Shown here: one piece after another, positions 6,128 to 7,931 of the stretch | Numbering within the stretch: position 1 is the first letter of the stretch | How the letters are laid out: every line of letters starts with the position of its first letter | Origin: Campylobacteraceae bacterium | GTDB lineage: Bacteria > Campylobacterota > Campylobacteria > Campylobacterales > Sulfurospirillaceae | Direction: 5' to 3' | Length of the DNA stretch: 7,931 nucleotides | Assembly: GCA_027011025.1 (NCBI GenBank) | Contig: JALVAU010000249.1 | Span: 1-7,931 of the forward strand | Translations under genes and position numbers: made by a program | The notes under the pieces: generated by a model | Seen by the model: only the letters and a program-made list of their open reading frames with translations | The model's database searches: none | What the model was told of the DNA's origin: nothing

Positions 6128-6149
6128 ACACTAATTTATGCAGTAGTGT
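6128..6149 (+). other. Short stem-loop just after lemA
   Basis: Arms ACACTA (6128-6133) and TAGTGT (6144-6149) pair over 6 bp around a 10-nt loop. With no U-tract and a weak stem it is unlikely to end transcription by itself; it may modestly reduce read-through or mark the lemA 3' end. Confidence 0.35.
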
Positions 6150-6156
6150 GAGGAAT

Positions 6157-6214
6157 CTGCCCATAAATTTTTCTCTAAAAGGGCAGAAAACTTTTAAATA
6201 TCATTTATGGGCAG
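6157..6214 (+). promoter_or_regulatory. Competing hairpins upstream of a duplicated ribosome-binding module
   Basis: CTGCCCATAAAT (6157-6168) is an exact complement of ATTTATGGGCAG (6203-6214), a 12-bp stem. Its first six bases can instead pair with GGGCAG at 6181-6186, so two exclusive folds exist. The long stem ends one base before the AGGGG ribosome-binding site at 6215-6219. This could tune translation of what follows or be debris from an insertion. Confidence 0.45.
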
Positions 6215-6225
6215 AGGGGACAATC

Positions 6226-6354
6226 ATGAGATCATACAGAGCGCTAGCTCGTGCTTTAGCAAATAAAAATAGTGATTTCTTGGCGATAGCCAAAGCTTTA
6301 GTCGCGAGGAATTTTGTTTGGGCTTTGCCCAAACAAAAGGGGACAATTAAATGA
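6226..6354 (+). CDS. Possible 42-residue basic small protein, translationally coupled to the DUF3137 gene
   Basis: ATG at 6226 has GGGG 6 nt upstream, and the frame ends in a TGA that overlaps the next gene's ATG (ATGA, 6351-6354). The predicted peptide starts MRSYRALARALANKN and ends LPKQKGTIK; it is basic, with alanine and leucine rich repeats and no signal peptide or known domain. It contains an imperfect 14-residue tandem repeat (ALARALANKN against AIAKALVARN). I do not recognise it. The coding region is full of hairpins, so it could equally be an inserted repeat that happens to be open. The ribosome-binding site and ATGA overlap are the arguments for real translation. The frame also runs open upstream to 6106 inside lemA, which I discount. 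Confidence 0.35.
   Translation: MRSYRALARALANKNSDFLAIAKALVARNFVWALPKQKGTIK
6312..6338 (+). other. Strong 12-bp hairpin abutting the DUF3137 ribosome-binding site
   Basis: TTTTGTTTGGGC (6312-6323) pairs perfectly with GCCCAAACAAAA (6327-6338) around a TTT loop, and GGGG of the next Shine-Dalgarno begins at the next base. It is too close to the start codon, and has no trailing U-run, to be a sensible terminator; a translational or mRNA-stability role, or a repeat-element end, is more likely. Confidence 0.65.
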
Positions 6355-7295
6355 AATCATTGAGTCAACTTACAGATTTTTACTACAAAGATCTATTTCC
6401 TACACTCCAAGAATTAGAAAACAGGAGACAAAGGGTAAAATTTAGAGTTATTTTGTCCGGTATGGTTCTTTTGATAGTTGATTTGATGGTTTTTTCATTT
6501 TTTAGAGACAATCTTGATTGGCTTTTGTTTTTAAATATCGCAGTAGGCTCTTTTTTGTATAAGTTTATCACCCATGACTATACACAAGAGTTTAAGGAGA
6601 GAGTTATAGAGCCTCTCATACATTTTATAGACAGAGATTTGAGATATGTAGAGGATATGCATATATCTGAGTCAAAATTTATAAATTCAAGACTTTTTAC
6701 TTCTACACCGGACAAGATAGAGGGAAATGACTATATAGCAGGGATGATAGACGGAGTGAAAATCGAACTCTCAGATATGCATGCTCAAAAAAGAGATAAA
6801 GACTCAAAAGGTAGAAGCAGTTGGAGGACAATTTTTAGAGGGCTCTTTATCATAACAGAGTTTAATAAAAATTTTAGTGGAAAAACAGTTGTACTGCCAG
6901 ATAGTGCTCAAAATTCATTTGGTGATTTGATAGGAAATTGGCTACAATCACACAATATAAACAGAGATGAGTTGATCAAGATGGATGATCCCGAGTTTGA
7001 GAGAGAGTTTGTTGTCTATGGAAGTGATCAGATAGAGGCTAGATATATACTTAGCCATTCATTGATGAAAAGGTTGCTTAGCTTTAAGAGGAAAAGTGGA
7101 CATAAAGTTTATGTATCATTTGTATATAACAATGTATATATAGCCATAGAGTATGGAAAAGATCTGTTTGAGCCATCGGTGTTTAATACTCTTTTAGATT
7201 ATAAGGTAGCTATGGATTATCTCCAAACTTTACATTTGGCAGTGAGTATCAGGCAAGAGCTTAACATTGATCAAAAAATATGGAGTAGAGTGTGA
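6351..7295 (+). CDS. DUF3137 family membrane protein
   Basis: 314 residues. Two membrane helices near the N-terminus (about 33-51 and 55-73, with a short FRDNLDW loop between) separate a short N-terminal tail from a large soluble C-terminal domain. That domain contains GNDYIAGMIDGVKIELSDMHA (about 125-145, split by function: DYIAG then the VKIELSDMHA strand), FIITEFNKNF, DPEFEREFVVYGSDQ and ARYILSHSLMKRLL, the features I associate with DUF3137 proteins that commonly neighbour lemA. No catalytic motif is evident. GGGG lies 8 nt before the ATG, directly after a 12-bp hairpin. Its last codons overlap the GTG start of the next gene by 4 nt, so the two are translationally coupled. Molecular role unknown; a membrane complex with LemA is a plausible inference. 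Confidence 0.85.
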   Translation: MKSLSQLTDFYYKDLFPTLQELENRRQRVKFRVILSGMVLLIVDLMVFSFFRDNLDWLLFLNIAVGSFLYKFITHDYTQEFKERVIEPLIHFIDRDLRYVEDMHISESKFINSRLFTSTPDKIEGNDYIAGMIDGVKIELSDMHAQKRDKDSKGRSSWRTIFRGLFIITEFNKNFSGKTVVLPDSAQNSFGDLIGNWLQSHNINRDELIKMDDPEFEREFVVYGSDQIEARYILSHSLMKRLLSFKRKSGHKVYVSFVYNNVYIAIEYGKDLFEPSVFNTLLDYKVAMDYLQTLHLAVSIRQELNIDQKIWSRV

Positions 7296-7931
7296 ATGTA
7301 TTGATTTTGAGTATAAAAGATTTTTTTACCGCAAAGATGCTTAAGTATGCTATTTTGCCTTTGGTTGCCACTTTGATAGTGATGTATCTACTCTTTTTTG
7401 TATTAGCAGGTGTAGGCATAGACAGTATGCACTCAACACTAGATATAAATACCGTGAGCACTACTATGCAAAATGGAGTTCCACATACACAGAGCTTTAG
7501 TGCTCATCTGCAAGACTCTTCTATTATTAAATTTTTGATGAAATATGCTCTGACATCATGGCTTGCCTCTTTTTTGGTTTATGCAGTTGGTGGTTTTTTT
7601 GTTTTGTATGCTTCTGTTTTTATAGCTGTTATAGTTTTGGGATTTATGACTCCTATGATACTAAAAGAGTTGCAAAAGAGACATTATGGTGATGTAAAGA
7701 TGGTCGGATATTCAAATCCCCTTGAAGCTCTTTTCTTGGTTTTAAAATGGGCTTTTATCATGATTTTACTCTTTATACTGTTGATACCGTTTTACTTTAT
7801 ACCCCTTTTGAATATAATTGCTTTTAATCTGCCTCTATACTACTTTTTTCATAAGATGCTAGTTTATGATATCAGCTCAAATATGACAACAAGAGAAGAG
7901 AATGAAAAGATAAAATACTTCAATAAAAATT
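7292..7931 (+). CDS. EI24/CysZ-like integral membrane protein, 3' end cut by window edge
   Basis: I translated the open frame to the window edge: 213 codons, incomplete. The GTG start overlaps the DUF3137 gene's stop (GTGA, 7292-7295); TTG at 7301 is an alternative. Hydrophobic segments fall at about 18-42, 88-119 and 145-187, the last long enough for two helices or a re-entrant hairpin. ASVFIAVIVLGFMTPMILKEL (about 107-127; quoted only to show LGFMTPMI as a key piece) and the PFYFIPLLNIIAFNLPLYYFF segment, notably IPLLNIIAFNLPLYY, match the EI24 (formerly DUF540) family that includes the sulfate permease-like CysZ. The family is about 250 residues, so roughly 40 are missing. A sulfate transport role cannot be claimed, because no sulfate-assimilation gene is nearby; in this operon it may simply be a membrane partner of LemA and DUF3137. 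Confidence 0.78.
   Translation, partial: MNVLILSIKDFFTAKMLKYAILPLVATLIVMYLLFFVLAGVGIDSMHSTLDINTVSTTMQNGVPHTQSFSAHLQDSSIIKFLMKYALTSWLASFLVYAVGGFFVLYASVFIAVIVLGFMTPMILKELQKRHYGDVKMVGYSNPLEALFLVLKWAFIMILLFILLIPFYFIPLLNIIAFNLPLYYFFHKMLVYDISSNMTTREENEKIKYFNKN

Larger units (their letters stand above)
6211..6364 (+). repeat. Two copies of a ribosome-binding-site/start module
   Basis: GGGGACAAT at 6216-6224 and at 6339-6347 is each followed within a few bases by an ATG and a near-identical continuation (ATGAGATCAT at 6226-6235; ATGAAATCAT at 6351-6360). Each is directly preceded by the 3' arm of a GGGC/GCCC hairpin. The copies are 123 bp apart. They frame the possible small ORF and suggest duplication of the DUF3137 gene's translation start, or insertion between two copies. 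Confidence 0.6.

Noticed and set aside
6106..6225. Extension of the small ORF upstream to an ATG inside lemA
   Set aside because: The upstream part starts within the lemA coding end, has no ribosome-binding site and passes through the hairpin leader; the ATG at 6226 with GGGG is far better supported.
6312..6338. Rho-independent terminator before the DUF3137 gene
   Set aside because: The stem is strong, but it is followed by GGGG and a start codon 12 nt later rather than a U-tract; ending transcription here would silence the gene immediately downstream.

Overview
This AT-rich window looks like chromosomal DNA from a Campylobacterota (epsilonproteobacterium), most likely a free-living Sulfurimonas-type genus. 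The reasons are family content and gene order. nadE and lpxK lie on one strand with a metallo-beta-lactamase-fold hydrolase divergent from nadE, as I recall for Campylobacter jejuni Cj0809c-Cj0811. cmoB is followed by a hotdog-fold gene and sits next to a small lipoprotein, as in Cj0976-Cj0978c. These comparisons are from memory and were not searched.

Region 1 (1-2776, minus strand) is a tight operon: nadE (NAD synthetase), then a PLP-dependent DegT/DnrJ/EryC1 sugar aminotransferase, then lpxK (lipid A 4'-kinase, its 3' end cut by the window edge). It uses TTG (nadE) and GTG (lpxK) starts, and aminotransferase and lpxK overlap. The aminotransferase is the accessory member and suggests a lipid A or surface-glycan role.

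Region 2 (2777-3183) is the divergent nadE/hydrolase spacer. Each gene has its own -10 box, and between them sits a 270-bp element bounded by perfect 35-bp inverted repeats. Inside are two more inverted-repeat pairs that interleave rather than nest, a pseudoknot-like order. It has no convincing ORF and is either a MITE-like insertion or a structured RNA/DNA element. This is the most unusual feature of the window.

Region 3 (3184-5509) holds the zinc hydrolase (plus strand), a perfect 17-bp stem between convergent genes, then on the minus strand a lipoprotein, cmoB (tRNA wobble-uridine modification) and the hotdog protein. A strong sigma-28 (FliA) promoter match begins in the last codons of cmoB and points at the hotdog gene, tying it to the flagellar regulon.

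Region 4 (5559-7931, plus strand) is a membrane-protein operon: lemA, a DUF3137 protein and an EI24/CysZ-like protein cut by the window edge. Between lemA and the DUF3137 gene lie 234 bp rich in hairpins, with a possible 42-codon ORF and two copies of a hairpin/ribosome-binding-site/start module. This looks like an inserted or duplicated piece that keeps translation coupled into the DUF3137 gene.

I saw no rRNA, tRNA, CRISPR array, recognisable transposase or phage gene.
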